From Paraphysoderma sedebokerense (lineage: Eukaryota > Blastocladiomycota > Physodermatomycetes > Physodermatales > Physodermataceae): a DNA stretch of 64,000 nucleotides. Numbering within the stretch: the stretch's first letter is position 1; the number at the start of each line of letters is the position of its first letter. Location of the stretch: the NCBI GenBank assembly GCA_025602915.1, contig JAHLJZ010000007.1, positions 124,001 to 188,000 of the forward strand, written 5' to 3'. The notes below the pieces were generated by a model. That model ran no database searches. It had not been told where the DNA came from and was given only the letters and a program-made list of their open reading frames with translations. Made by a program: the position numbers and the translations under genes. Positions 36,894 to 47,958 of the stretch are shown in pieces.

Positions 36894-38678
36894 ATGAAGC
36901 TCTTCATCGCCCCTTTGCTCGCTCTCCTGGCTACTGTCCAAGTGTCGGCTCAACAGAACGCAACTAGATGTACATATTCTCTCATTTCTATCCCCATCTA
37001 TAAAACTAACTTTTACCTCAAAACGTCTCTATTATAAGGTGCGACTAAATTGTCCCAAAATTTGGTACATGGTGACTTTCAATACCAATTCTTCACTCGA
37101 ACTCTTCCAGTTGGAACGTGGTACACCACAACGAACGGACAGAGAGTTCATCCAAGCCCTCAATATTGGCACAAAGGAGGAAATCCGTACACTGGTGCTA
37201 TTTTCAATCTGGAAAACACTGAAAATGTCGTGTCTCATGACATAAATTTTCCCTCTGAGGACGACAATTTCAGAATCTCTGGATTGTATGATATAAAAGC
37301 AGCTTGTAATGGCGTCTTTGAAGTTATCTTGACCACCCGTGGCTGCAATGGTGCCGAGAGGAACATCGTTTTGGAGTCAGTTCCGATTGCGTGGCCGAAT
37401 GCAAATAATCAACTATATCCGAACAACAACATCACTAATCGTGATCCTAGGGGATTAGATGTCTTCTTCGCGAACCGTGGAAGCGGAAAAACATCAGGGG
37501 GAACTCTATCTTTCAGATTGATGTGTAACCCTGGGACTAACGATGTGACCGGTACCAATGCCATTAGAAGTTTGATGTTAGCTAACATTAGAGTTACCCC
37601 ATACCCTAGAGAATGTCAACCGCAGTGCGGAGACAACATTCTCATAAACGGTGACTTTTCTCATCCGCGAACATTAACCGGGTGGACTCCCCAAGCATGG
37701 TTTTATGGTGCAGCTGCTCCCAGCGACACTCAAGTTGCGCTGGCTGCTGGACCTGAGGTGCAAAATGTTGTTTCGGCCGCAAATTCCCCCGCATTAAGAG
37801 TTCGATCATTGACTTTCCAATACTCCCAGACAGTGTATCTGGCTGCCGGTGGTAAGTTTACATTTTGAGTTCAATAATGCTCGGTTTTTTGTGTTGAGAT
37901 CTTGTCATATTTCAGCTTCCTACGAACTTTCTGGGGATTGGTATTTGGAGGTAAATACATGACCTTATTCCTGGACCTACACTCAATTCTAACTGTCAAT
38001 ACATAGACCGATGATGAATGGATGTTTCAAATCAATACGCCGGTATATAACCAACGTACTGCCGGTGTTGACTTTGAAGGGTACGCACCCAGGTGTTCAT
38101 AGTTTGCTCAGTTGTGTTCTTTTAATCACCACATATTTTCTAGCCCCACGATGGCCATGTACCATTGGAATCAGGCCCGCAATTGCTTATGCTCTGACGG
38201 ACGTTGGCACACAGACTGGGTCCGATCTTTCCAAACTCCAGCATCGCCAAATTATAGACAAGCCGCATTGGTATTCCGAGCGTATTCATTCGCCAATAAC
38301 AGTGGAGGAAGCGCGAATCCAAATGTTGCATTGTTGGATAACCTGCGATTAGTGCGAACTGATTGTCGTATGTCGTATTTCTGCTTTCGTGCTACCGCTT
38401 CTACCCTCTAGAATGAAACAAGAAAGTAGTAACAACTGCAATTCTTAGGTTCCCCTAATGCAAATGAATCTCCTCGAACTTTTGAAGTTCCTACCTGCTC
38501 TAGTGATAGCAACACCGTTAGTACTCCTTCCACTGAAAGTATCTCCACCCGAACCTCGACCACATCATCTGAACCTACTGGCAATCAGCGACAACTGAGT
38601 GCCGGAAGCACTGTTAAAGGTTCTGCTGCGATCGCCGGTGGAGTTATCGCTGCTGGATTAGCTGCTAACATGGTGTAA
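36894..38678 (+). CDS. GPI-anchored secreted protein with two jelly-roll/CBM-like domains (copy A)
   Basis: Predicted wall or surface protein. Six exons: 36894-36969, 37039-37851, 37916-37950, 38007-38080, 38144-38367, 38449-38678; 483 aa. It begins with a signal peptide (MKLFIAPLLALLATVQVSAQ) and ends with a Ser/Thr-rich stalk and the hydrophobic tail AIAGGVIAAGLAANMV, which fits GPI-anchor addition. The mature part contains two modules that each open with an NGDF/HGDF-type strand (LVHGDFQYQFF; ILINGDFSHPRTLTGWTP), like the galactose-binding-fold CBM4_9/DUF642 group, with several conserved cysteines. Sugar or glycan binding is inferred from that resemblance only. It is followed 860 bp later by a paralogue with the same exon layout. 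The acceptor of intron 1 is AAG in both copies. Confidence 0.85.
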
Positions 38679-38774
38679 TGTGCTTCGGCTATTCCGTAAT
38701 CCCACCCCGAAGGGGAAGAGGTTGAAGTATGAAGAATTTTTTGTGTTAATAATTGACTTTATGTATGGATGCCT

Positions 38775-38780
38775 ATTAAA
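38775..38780 (+). terminator. possible polyadenylation hexamer (ATTAAA), GPI protein A
   Basis: An ATTAAA followed by a second AAT-rich hexamer lies about 100 bp after the stop codon. It is a weak signal and placed only by position. Confidence 0.25.
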
Positions 38781-39327
38781 TAATAAGGAATGACAAAGTG
38801 AGTTATAATCAGTGAAAATTATTGTCGCATTTTCACATCAACAAATTATCTGCAAAATCAGCTAGAGAATTCAAATTTTCTCATGATTATAATACAGAAA
38901 TTGGCTAACATTAACATATTGTTGACTTATACAATAATATAAAATAGTGTTGGGGTCGCGTTCTATCAATGAGTTCACTAGAAAGCGAGTATTCTGCCGA
39001 GGCAAAACTGGGGGTCAAAATCCGTGCGGTAGAAAATATTTTCAGGTCCGTATAGCATATGCGAAAGCAGTAATCTATTACATCCGATGTTCGTCGCTAT
39101 CTCAGCTTATATACTTCTACAGGTGCAATGATTTCCTTTATTGCATGTTCAGCTGGGCGCTGGGTTCCACAGTTTAGTGAAAACCAGCAGTGTAAAATCG
39201 TCGTGCATGATTTATCACCCCAATATTTCCAGAATTCCATTGATCTCATCAACGGAAGTCTCCATGTCCGACATTATCCAATCTAATTTTTAATTTTCGT
39301 AACTGCCATACACATTGGCGTGTCATC

Positions 39328-39337
39328 ATCTGCGGAG
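39328..39337 (+). promoter_or_regulatory. shared promoter block 1 upstream of GPI protein B
   Basis: ATCTGCGGAG, 213 bp before the start codon, identical to the block at 36684-36693. Confidence 0.4.
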
Positions 39338-39419
39338 AATCTCAGGAGGATTCCACAACTATTCCACAGCATCACGCCAATTGAAATCGGTTGCGTGCTT
39401 CGCGTCATTTGCACGACCA

Positions 39420-39437
39420 CTGCTCGTTCGTGCCTCC
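39420..39437 (+). promoter_or_regulatory. shared promoter block 2 upstream of GPI protein B
   Basis: CTGCTCGTTCGTGCCTCC, 121 bp before the start codon, nearly identical to 36765-36783. Confidence 0.4.
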
Positions 39438-39540
39438 TAATGCCTTAAATTAGAGAGTAGATTCCTCACTCTTTACGTTATCGCATCCTCTATTCAGTCA
39501 AATCAGATTAACAAACTGTTTCCTGTTATCGTTAGTGTCG

Positions 39541-41320
39541 ATGAGATTCTTCATCGTCTCTTTGCTTGCTCTTTTGGCTGTTGCAGGCCAAGTGTCTGCT
39601 CAACACTACAACGCGACCACATGTACATATTCTACCCTGCCAATCCTCATTTCGAAAGTACTAATCTATTGTTAAAACCTTTCTTCAAGGTGCAACCAAA
39701 CTGTCCCAAAATCTTTTGTACGGTGACTTTCAGTACCAATTTTTCACTCAGACTCTCCCAGCTGGAACATGGTATACAACCAGAATTGGACAAAGGGTTC
39801 ATCCGAATCCCCAGTATGTGCACAAAATGGGAAATCCCTATAGTGCTGCTATTTTCAACCTTGAAAATACTGAAAACGCCGTTTCCCACGACATCAATTT
39901 TCCCGCCGAGGACGAAAACTTCAGAATCTCTGGTTTGTATGACATCAAAGCAGCTTGTAACGGCATCTTCGAAGTTATCATGACCACTCGAGGTTGTAAT
40001 GATGTTGAAAGAAATGTCGTTTTGGAATCAGTCCCTATTGCTTGGCCGAACGCGAATAATCAACTATACAGGAATAACAACATTACAAATCGCGACCCTA
40101 GAAGCTTAGATGTCTTTTTCGCTAATCGAGGCAGCGGGAAGGCATCTAGAGGAACTCTGTCCTTCAGGTTGATGTGTAATCCTGGTTCAATTGATGTTTC
40201 TGGCACCAATGCCGTTCGAACTTTATTGCTGGCCAACATCAGAGTTGCCCCATACCCCCGAGAATGCCAACCTCGGTGTGGCGACAACATTCTCATTAAT
40301 GGTGATTTCTCCCACCCCAGATTTTTGACAGGATGGACACCCCAAGCATGGACTTACTGGGGAGCTGCGCCTAGTGATAGTGAACTGGAGAGGTCTGCTC
40401 GACCAGAGCCTAACAACGTTATGTCACCCGCGAATTCTCCAGCATTAAGAATCGTGTCATTGACTCATCAGTATTCTCAAACTGTTCATCTAGCACCCGG
40501 CGGTAAGTGTTTACTTACAAGTCCTGAGCTTGTAAGAAATTATGTGACAAACTTCCATTCTCAGCCTCTTACGAACTATCCGGGGATTGGGCTCTGCCGG
40601 TAATTTTACGATCTTTTGAAGTGGCCTCTGACTGCAATTTTTTTTAACCGTTAATGAACAGAGTTATGACGAGGTACAGCTGCAAATCAATACACCAGTA
40701 TATAGCGACAATACAACAACCGTAGACAATGAGCAGTATGTAGTTGGATGCAAACTTCCGTTTTCTGGTTTCTTCTAATGAAGTATATACAGTTTTGATG
40801 CCATTACGACCTGGTTTGGATGGGGTAATGACTGCAACTGTTTCCGCTCTGACGGACGTTGGCGCGCCAGCCGACCTCGCCAATTCCAAACTCCAAGCAA
40901 TCTTCAATATAAGCAATCTGCATTAGTTTTTAGAGCTTGGTCTATGAGGGGACCGGGAGCTGGATCAAATGCTCCGGAAAACGCTTTGGTGGATAATTTG
41001 CGATTAGTCCGAACTGACTGCCGTACGTCGTATTTCTGCTTTCCACACAACCAATTTTCATTTGACAGAATAGAGCGCGCTAACGACCTAATATACTAGT
41101 TTCTTTCAATGCGAATGAATCTCCTCCAACCGTCGTAGTTCCTGCCTGCCCAAGCGACCGCGACCCTATCAGCACTTTCACTGTTACCACCACCTCCTCC
41201 CGAACTCCGACCCCAACAGATCCCATTCGTGAGCAATCGAATGCAGGATCTACCGTTCGGGGTTCTGCTGCGATTGCTGGTGGAATTGTTGCTGCAGGAT
41301 TAGCTGCTAACATGCTGTAA
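39541..41320 (+). CDS. GPI-anchored secreted protein with two jelly-roll/CBM-like domains (copy B)
   Basis: Tandem paralogue of the gene at 36.9 kb. Six exons: 39541-39622, 39690-40502, 40565-40599, 40662-40735, 40793-41022, 41100-41320; 484 aa. Exons 2, 3 and 4 have exactly the same lengths as in copy A (813, 35, 74 nt). It has a signal peptide (MRFFIVSLLALLAVAGQVSAQ), two NGDF-type modules (LLYGDFQYQFF; ILINGDFSHPRFLTGWTP), and a Thr/Pro-rich stalk ending in the GPI-like tail AIAGGIVAAGLAANML. The region encoded by exon 5 is the most diverged: copy B reads TTWFGWGNDCNCFRSDGRW where copy A has the related MYHWNQARNCLCSDGRW. Signal peptide, cysteines and tail are all intact, so both copies look functional. 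Confidence 0.85.
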
Positions 41321-41829
41321 TGTGCTTAACATTTACCGATTCGGCTTTCAATGGACTGAAGATGGGTAAGAATGCGAAATATACCATATAAACATCGCCG
41401 TTTGTACGAGGGCCATGGATGGCTGATGAATAAAGGTCGTTGTGAAGTTATAATATTTTCTCTCTTACCATTCAAGCCATGCTTGAACAATACAATACGT
41501 TATTAAGTAAAGTGTTTTGCCAAATTTGGGTACTAAACTAGAGGTAGGGAGTAGTCACTCTGTCGATCCACGATTCTTTGTCCATTTATCATAAAGATTG
41601 AACAGTGAAAGAGATTGCCGGTGGCATGCTTGGTACTGCAGAAAGTAAACTGTGAACACGGTGAACGAGTGAATGAGAATATGTATAGAAGCATCACGTG
41701 CGTTACCGGATTCCAGAAAACGCTTTGGACTCGGACGAGGACGCAAAAGCTTAAAGCACTTTTACTGGCGGCATCATCACATCAGAGTGTTCTTTATGCA
41801 GCATATATTATTTCATACTTGTCTCAGCC
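41321..41829. other. intergenic stretch
   Basis: Holds the 3' end of GPI protein B and the promoter of antiporter copy 2. No other exon was recognised. Confidence 0.5.
41429..41434 (+). terminator. possible polyadenylation hexamer (AATAAA), GPI protein B
   Basis: AATAAA lies about 110 bp after the stop codon of copy B, a sensible place for a cleavage signal. Confidence 0.35.
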
Positions 41830-44211
41830 ATGGTCAATATCAACACTGCGCCGCTGCCGCTCACCATGACCTCCCTCGGCGGGTTCACCATTCTCGTAGG
41901 GCTCTATTCGCTCATCATCAAAGAAAAACTATACCTATCTGAATCTCTGGTGGCGACAGTATTCGGGGTTCTTATGGGTCCAAAAGTATTAAATGTCGTA
42001 GATCCAAAGAAATGGGGCTCCTCCCGAGAAGATTCGCATTCGTCGGTTTTTGCTATGCAGCAAGATAGTACGGCGGTATTGGTCGGAATGAACTCGATTG
42101 AGCCGATTTATGAGCCTGGAAAAGATGTTGTGGGCGGTGATGGGATTTTTGGCAATATATATTTGACGTTACAATTTGCTAGAATTGTTATTGCCATTCA
42201 GGTAATGGCAGCTGGTACGTTGATATCATTCATTTGTGTTTTTCTTTAATGTTGGTTCATCGCGTTAAGGGACTAGGTGATACTGATAAGATCTGTTGTT
42301 GATAAGGTATTCAACTCCCCAAACGATACTTGCTATTGCATTGGAAGTCATTGTGCGTCCTGTTGGGCCCAGTTATGGTCTATTCTTGGTTGTTTACAGG
42401 AGCCGCGATATATTTAATTTTGGGTCTTCCTTGGGTAAATTATTCATTAGTTCAAAGTTATTTGGGGCAATCCGGTCATATTGACTTTCTTACATTGTTA
42501 CCAATAGTTGAAAGCTCTTATGATAGCAGGATGTATCGCTCCAACTGATCCGGTTTGTATATTTTTGAAGTCTTGTCATACTGAATCCCATAGTCGAATG
42601 ACATTCATATCAAAAACAATACAGATTTTAGCGAATTCCATATGCAAAGGACGTTTCGCTGATAAACATGTTCCTGTTCATGTTCGTTATTTACTATCAG
42701 CCGAATCCGGTGTGAATGACGGTACCGCGGTATGCCTTGAATTTCATAAGATCGATTTTAAGCAAATGTCGTCTAACACCACAACTTTTAGTATCCCTTC
42801 ATATTATTGGCATTTTCGCTTCTTAAATATCCCGTCGGTAAAGCTTTGACATACTGGATCTTGGATGTTATATTGTATGAAATTTGCGTGGGCATCATTC
42901 TAGGCATTGTGGTAGGGTACTGTGCGAGTTGGTTGTTGAAGAAGAGTGAAGAAAAAGGATGGATTGATAAAGAGAGTTTTCTGAGTTTTGCAATTGCATT
43001 AGCGGTAATTTTTAGCCACTTTGTTGTTTAAGATTATGGGAATAATTAACATTCCTGCCTAGTTGTTCACGGATGGGTTGTCGTCGGTTTTAGGAATGGA
43101 CGATTTGTTGAGTGTATTCGTGGCAGGAGTTACTTTAAGTTGGGTAAGTGCAGGATGTTTTTCCCTCGAAGTAAGGTGTAGCTCACAATTTTTCACTTTT
43201 TCAGGACGATTGGTTTTCGACTGAGACTGCGGAGGCTCACATTCAAGTAAGTTGCATTCTGAATCTTCGCTCATGTCGACTTAATTATAACTGTTTACTT
43301 CAGGAAGTGATTGATAATATAGTTAATCTGGCATTCTTTATCTATTTCGGGACTATTATACCGTGGGATAGCTACTACGCAGGAAGTCCATCAGAGACTC
43401 TGTCACTTTGGCGACTGGTTGTACTTGCCATCGTCGTGTTGATTGGAAAGCGATTACCTATCGTCCTTCTATTATACAAAGTCACTCCGTCTTTCATCAC
43501 AGTGAAGGAAGCTGGTTTTGCTGGTATGTGATACTTTTTAATTTATCCTATCCGTAGTATGATAATAGTATTCATCTCTCCTCTTGCAAAGGATTTTTCG
43601 GTCCGATTGGAGTCGGTGCAATTTTCTTTGCGTGTCTCATTCAAATTCTCATGTTACCGACGGATATCTATACAATCCCTATTGTATTATTTCTCGTTCT
43701 AGCATCCGTCATTGTTCACGGGTCTTGCATTTCCTTCTTTCGTCTCAGCGTCGGACTTGTTCGAACCATCTCTGGAGGTAGCAGAACAGCTAGCGGCAGG
43801 CCGATCATCATGCGTGCGCCGAGGAGACCTGATGTGCAAGGCGAGCTCGTCATTTCAGGACCAGTCAGAGCGGTCAAAATGTGGAATAATAGCGATACGG
43901 TGAGAAGCTTTGCGAGCGCTAGTAATGTTAGGACGAGTTTCGATGTCATGCGGTTCGCGGCAGGGAATCCATCATCCGGAGAGGGACGTGAAGTTGAAAT
44001 TGACATGGAATTGAACGGGTTGAATGTGCAAAGAATGGAGAAAAATTTGACCGAGGACTTAGATAAAGAATCGGGAAGTGCAGAGGATGGGGGATTAACA
44101 GTCAGGTTTGTTGATTCGAATCTTGTACAGAGGCATCCTAATGGAGATGCAGATGCCGGTGGCAGTAATGATAATTTAGTCGAACATAGCCAAGATGGCG
44201 AGAGCAATTAA
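41830..44211 (+). CDS. Na+/H+ antiporter, Nha1/Sod2-like (copy 2)
   Basis: Paralogue of the antiporter at 1.2-3.4 kb, in opposite orientation. Nine exons: 41830-42214, 42307-42434, 42508-42552, 42625-42729, 42792-43004, 43063-43143, 43205-43246, 43304-43523, 43592-44211; 612 aa. It contains APTDP, AESGVNDGTA and the family helices; the C-terminal hydrophilic tail is about 40 residues longer and more acidic than in copy 1. Core exon lengths of 128, 45, 105, 213 and 81 nt are identical in the two genes. The 262-nt exon of copy 1 corresponds here to two exons of 42 and 220 nt. Two acceptors end in AAG, fewer than in copy 1. Likely plasma-membrane sodium export and pH control; the different tails suggest different regulation. 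Confidence 0.92.
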
Positions 44212-44563
44212 TTATGTGTAATGTAATCATTTAATACATGTAAATCGTTTGCACCTGTTTAGTGGTGCATTCTATACAATGTTTGTCCTGTATATCCATG
44301 TCCATAAACTATTCTAATATATGGCATAAATAACACCATAATTTTCAGATTGGTATATGTCAACTCCGATATCATCTACATAAGCGGACGATTGCACCGC
44401 TTTGGAGAATCCTCACAATTCGACTCTTCGTGTGAATACGAACCGCGCATTTAAAAAGTCACGACGCGGTTGTTAGGCAAACAAAGCCGTTGCCAGGGGC
44501 GGCTAGTTTTCTTTCAAGGGTAGGCTTACCGTGATCTCTCTCTTTGCTAGCACGTCACATCAG
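44212..44563. other. intergenic stretch, RPS25 promoter
   Basis: About 350 bp upstream of the ribosomal protein gene, with pyrimidine-rich patches near 44530-44550 just before the start codon. Nothing else was recognised. Confidence 0.5.
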
Positions 44564-45285
44564 AATGGTATGTATCCATCCATCACATTTTACTTACATT
44601 TTGAGGATAACCGGCATACTATTGAGTCGGCTGGCAACATTCTTTTCGATATTGCCCTTTTTTTGCTCATTTTGTGTTGAATTCGATGGATTATGAACTA
44701 ATGAACTTGCAATTTGTTTTAAATCAATTAGGCACCTCCAGCTAAAGCATCATCCGGCGGAAAGAACAAGAAGAAGGTACGTTAAATAAATTGCTCTCTG
44801 CAAGAGTTCCTTGCTTGCTATAATGAACGAACAGAATGAATTGAAGCGGTGAGACTTGTACTTGGTGAATTCCATCAGAATAGTTATTATTGAACCGGAA
44901 CATGCTCTACTGTTTTTGGGATATGAGTTTATATATATGTCTGGGATTACATTGAATTGTTCATCTGATTCACTTCTAACGTTTATCCTACCAATTTTAT
45001 TTTTGTTCGTTTTCTGTCGAGTAGAAGTGGTCTAAGGGAAAAGTCAAGGATAAGGCCAACAACAATGTTGTCTTCGACAAAGCTACCTTCGACAAGCTCC
45101 ACAAAGAAGTTCCCACATACCGTCTCATCACTCCATCCGTTCTCGTCGATCGTCTTCGCATCAACGGTTCCTTGGCTCGCCTCGCTCTCCGTGAACTCGA
45201 AATTAAAGGTCTCATCAAATTGGTTTCCGCTCATGGTTCACAAATGATCTATACCAGAGCTACTATCGGTGCTGAAACTGCTTAA
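44564..45285 (+). CDS. RPS25: 40S ribosomal protein S25 (eS25)
   Basis: Small-subunit ribosomal protein. Three exons: 44564-44566 (only the ATG), 44732-44776, 45025-45285; 102 aa. It reads through the lysine-rich N-terminus ([15 protein letters not shown]), [13 protein letters not shown], and the globular core [20 protein letters not shown] with [17 protein letters not shown] and the terminal [11 protein letters not shown] typical of eS25. Coding exon 1 is just the start codon, an arrangement seen in ribosomal protein genes of other eukaryotes. Codon usage in exon 3 is rich in C-ending codons, as expected for a highly expressed gene and unlike its neighbours. Confidence 0.95.
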
Positions 45286-45618
45286 ATGCTTGATTCGGAC
45301 ATCAATATTAGTTTGATCTGACCGTAGTGATCCACAATATAAGCGGGTGATGTTTATACGATCCATTTAGATTACTGTGGAATGTAGTCATAATAAAATC
45401 TCTGTAATATCATTCAATTGAAAATGAGCAATGCTTGAAAAGGACACGATTTCCTGTTGAGTCAGTGATGATTTCTGTTGGTGCCAGCATTTTTATTTTT
45501 TTCGCCGAGCACTACCTAAAGGGATATCGGGAGTTCAGGAATGGAGGGTCTCTGATGACACCTGAGAACGCTACCTTGATCGGACTATTTCCACCTAAAT
45601 GAATTCAGCAGGATAGAA
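45286..45618. other. intergenic stretch
   Basis: RPS25 3' region and pirin 1 promoter. No exon was recognised apart from the in-frame leader of pirin 1. Confidence 0.5.
45392..45397 (+). terminator. possible polyadenylation hexamer (AATAAA), RPS25
   Basis: AATAAA lies about 105 bp after the stop codon and is followed by a T/A-rich tract. Confidence 0.4.
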
Positions 45619-47288
45619 TTGTTCATGTTTCTTCATTCGAATCTTCTTTTCCTCTTTGTTGCATTATTTTCAATTTATATTGCATTCGTAACAGTACCAA
45701 ATCCTTCGCATCTCTCTCCCAAAAACTATACTAGCGCAAACTATATGTCTGCTGTTAGAAATATCGTGAAAACTGTCGTAGCCACCGTAAGACTTATTTA
45801 TAGATACTTCTGCATGCATGTGCATATGATAATAACCCGATTTGTTGATGGGGACAGGAACAAGATGAAGGAGTAGGAGCAAAAGTCCGTAGATCGATCG
45901 GAACAAACGAATTGAGAAATCTTGACCCGTTTCTGATGTTGGATGAGTTTTCCGTGAAAGCTCCAGCAGGCTTCTCTGACCACCCTCACCGGTTCAATAT
46001 TATAATTCATTTTGGAATGCGTACATAAGAGTCAAGGAATTGACCCATGGTTCTAACTACAGAGGCTTCGAAACTGTAACGTACATGTTGGAGGGCACAT
46101 TTGAGGTTCGCGGAGCTCTGCAATTATCTTTGAATTTATTCTCGAATCCGATATCTGACAGTATTGTTCACAATTTTGTTTTGTCTCAAACATTTCTTTT
46201 TCTTTATGCTGTAGCATGAGGATTTTGCCGGGCATCGCGGAAAGATTGGGCCTGGTGATTTGCAGTGGATGACTGCAGGAAGGGGAATTTTGCATGCCGA
46301 GGTATTTGTGGCAAATTCATACTAGTAAATCCTCGTATCAGCATATTAATTCTGTATATACTAGGTCCCTGGAATTGATGAAGTTGCGAGAGGTCTTCAA
46401 CTATGGGTCAACTTACCGAAGTCTCATAAGATGATGGAACCAAGGTATATTTTTCTAATTTCGATTCATCCGAACTAAAATGATCGAACTCATTTTCTTC
46501 GCCATAGGTATCAAGAACTCTTGGCTAAGAATGTACCAGAAGCCAATTTAGATGGAGTCAAAATAAAAGTGATTGCAGGAGAAAGCCATGGTGACCAGTA
46601 TATTGTTATTTGTATATCCTTCCTTAGTTTTCACTGACTCCCGTATTGCCATCACTTCAGGCGTAAAAGCAGTAGTCCGAACTATTACACCTATCATGTA
46701 CCTGGATGTCAGTTTGGAAGCCAATAAGAAAGTTGAACTGGTAAGCATGGTAAATGTAACCTTGTATCTATCAGATAACAAACTTGTTGGTCCTGTGTAG
46801 TCGATACCTCCCACATACAACGGATTCATCTATATCCTGTCAGGATCTGCACAAGTTGGGGCAACCAATACTGAAGGAAAGCATGGGTCCACCTTGGTGT
46901 TAGATCCTGCCATCCCGAAGTCTGATCTTAACGCAAAAAATGAATCCAAGGTGCCAGTGTCTTCTCAGGAGAATGGATGCAGATTGGTCGCGATAGCCGG
47001 AGAACCCATTGGCGGTTTGTATATTTCGTAGCAGCCGGAAAGATTTAAATCCAAGATTAATTTTGTACCCTTTATTCTAGAGCCGATCTTTCAACGAGGT
47101 CCTTTCGTGATGACAACACAAGATGAAATAGTTCAGGCTTTTGTCGACTTCCGATCTGCAAAGAATGTTAGTACCTTGCCCTCAATGCCAATGGTAAGTT
47201 AAAATAATTAAAAATTATCCTTCTTTTATAGGGATTCGAGAGAGCAGCCCTTTGGGAGAGTCAAATTGGGGGCCGTGTCCGTGGATGA
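45619..47288 (+). CDS. pirin-family protein 1
   Basis: Cupin-fold iron-binding protein of the pirin family; in other organisms a nuclear cofactor and/or quercetinase-like dioxygenase. Ten exons: 45619-45786, 45858-45991, 46063-46105, 46215-46301, 46365-46444, 46508-46590, 46661-46740, 46801-47014, 47081-47166, 47232-47288; 343 aa with the long start, 301 aa from the internal ATG at 45745. The metal-site motifs DHPHRGFETVTYM and GILHAEVPG are intact. The leader before MSAVRNIVK is hydrophobic (LLFLFVALFSIYIAFVTVP), resembling a signal peptide or anchor, and an alike leader exists in pirin 2; which ATG is used is open. First of three tandem copies with the same exon lengths. GEPIGEPIFQRGPFVM near the end is a family motif. 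Confidence 0.9.
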
Positions 47289-47958
47289 ACTGTCATGTAA
47301 AAAGCAAATGAAAATAGCGTCACAAATATAATTTGAATGTTGATATTGTTAACTGAATGGGATACCGATTACCGTAACGAACTGACATATGTGAAGTTTA
47401 GTTGAAAAGAGGATAGCATCATAGTAAGGAGCCTGGACGCAAAACATGATGGAAACGCGTAACATTATCCAACGGTAGCTATCAGGTATCACGTAAAGAT
47501 AGGGATGAGAACGAGAATCATCCAACATTGACAAGCGGTGTGATGCCTCCCCGGTATTAATTGATGCACATTGTGAACCTTTGTCTTCTGGTTTGCAAAC
47601 ACCTCTGCAAGTTAGAGGGCTTCGCCGCATTCCCCAATCCTTCTCTCAAATGAGGGAAATGGCAGTGAAATTAGCACGTCCTCTTTATTACTTAACAATA
47701 ATAGTTACCGCTGCGTCAGTTGAAGGTTCTAACGCGTCGACAATAGTCCATTCGGCCAGTCCATCAGTGAAGAAGGCTGGGGCCTGTGTATCAGTAAGCT
47801 GCTGACATATCCTGACTTAATTCAGAATAGTCAGCTGAGTAATATGCCTTACCGATAATTTTCTCAGTCGTGCTATAAATATTACGAAGTCCGGACTTCA
47901 AAACCATTACTTTCAATCCCCCACAATTCTTCAATTAACATCAGCTTCCACACTGCTG
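47289..47958. other. intergenic stretch between pirin 1 and pirin 2
   Basis: About 670 bp. Open stretches of 75-93 codons on both strands (47349-47630 minus, 47581-47805 plus) match nothing. No repeat was recognised. Confidence 0.5.

Larger units (their letters stand above)
38679..39540. other. intergenic stretch between tandem GPI-protein copies
   Basis: It carries the 3' end of copy A and the promoter of copy B, including the shared blocks. A 76-codon open stretch at 38947-39177 (+) has no recognisable features. No repeat or mobile-element trace explains the duplication. Confidence 0.5.

Noticed and set aside
38947-39177. 76-codon frame between the tandem GPI-protein genes
   Set aside because: No paralogue-like sequence, no signal peptide, no conserved motif.
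43716-44207. 163-codon minus-strand frame antisense to the antiporter tail
   Set aside because: The plus-strand exon is confirmed by alignment with copy 1.
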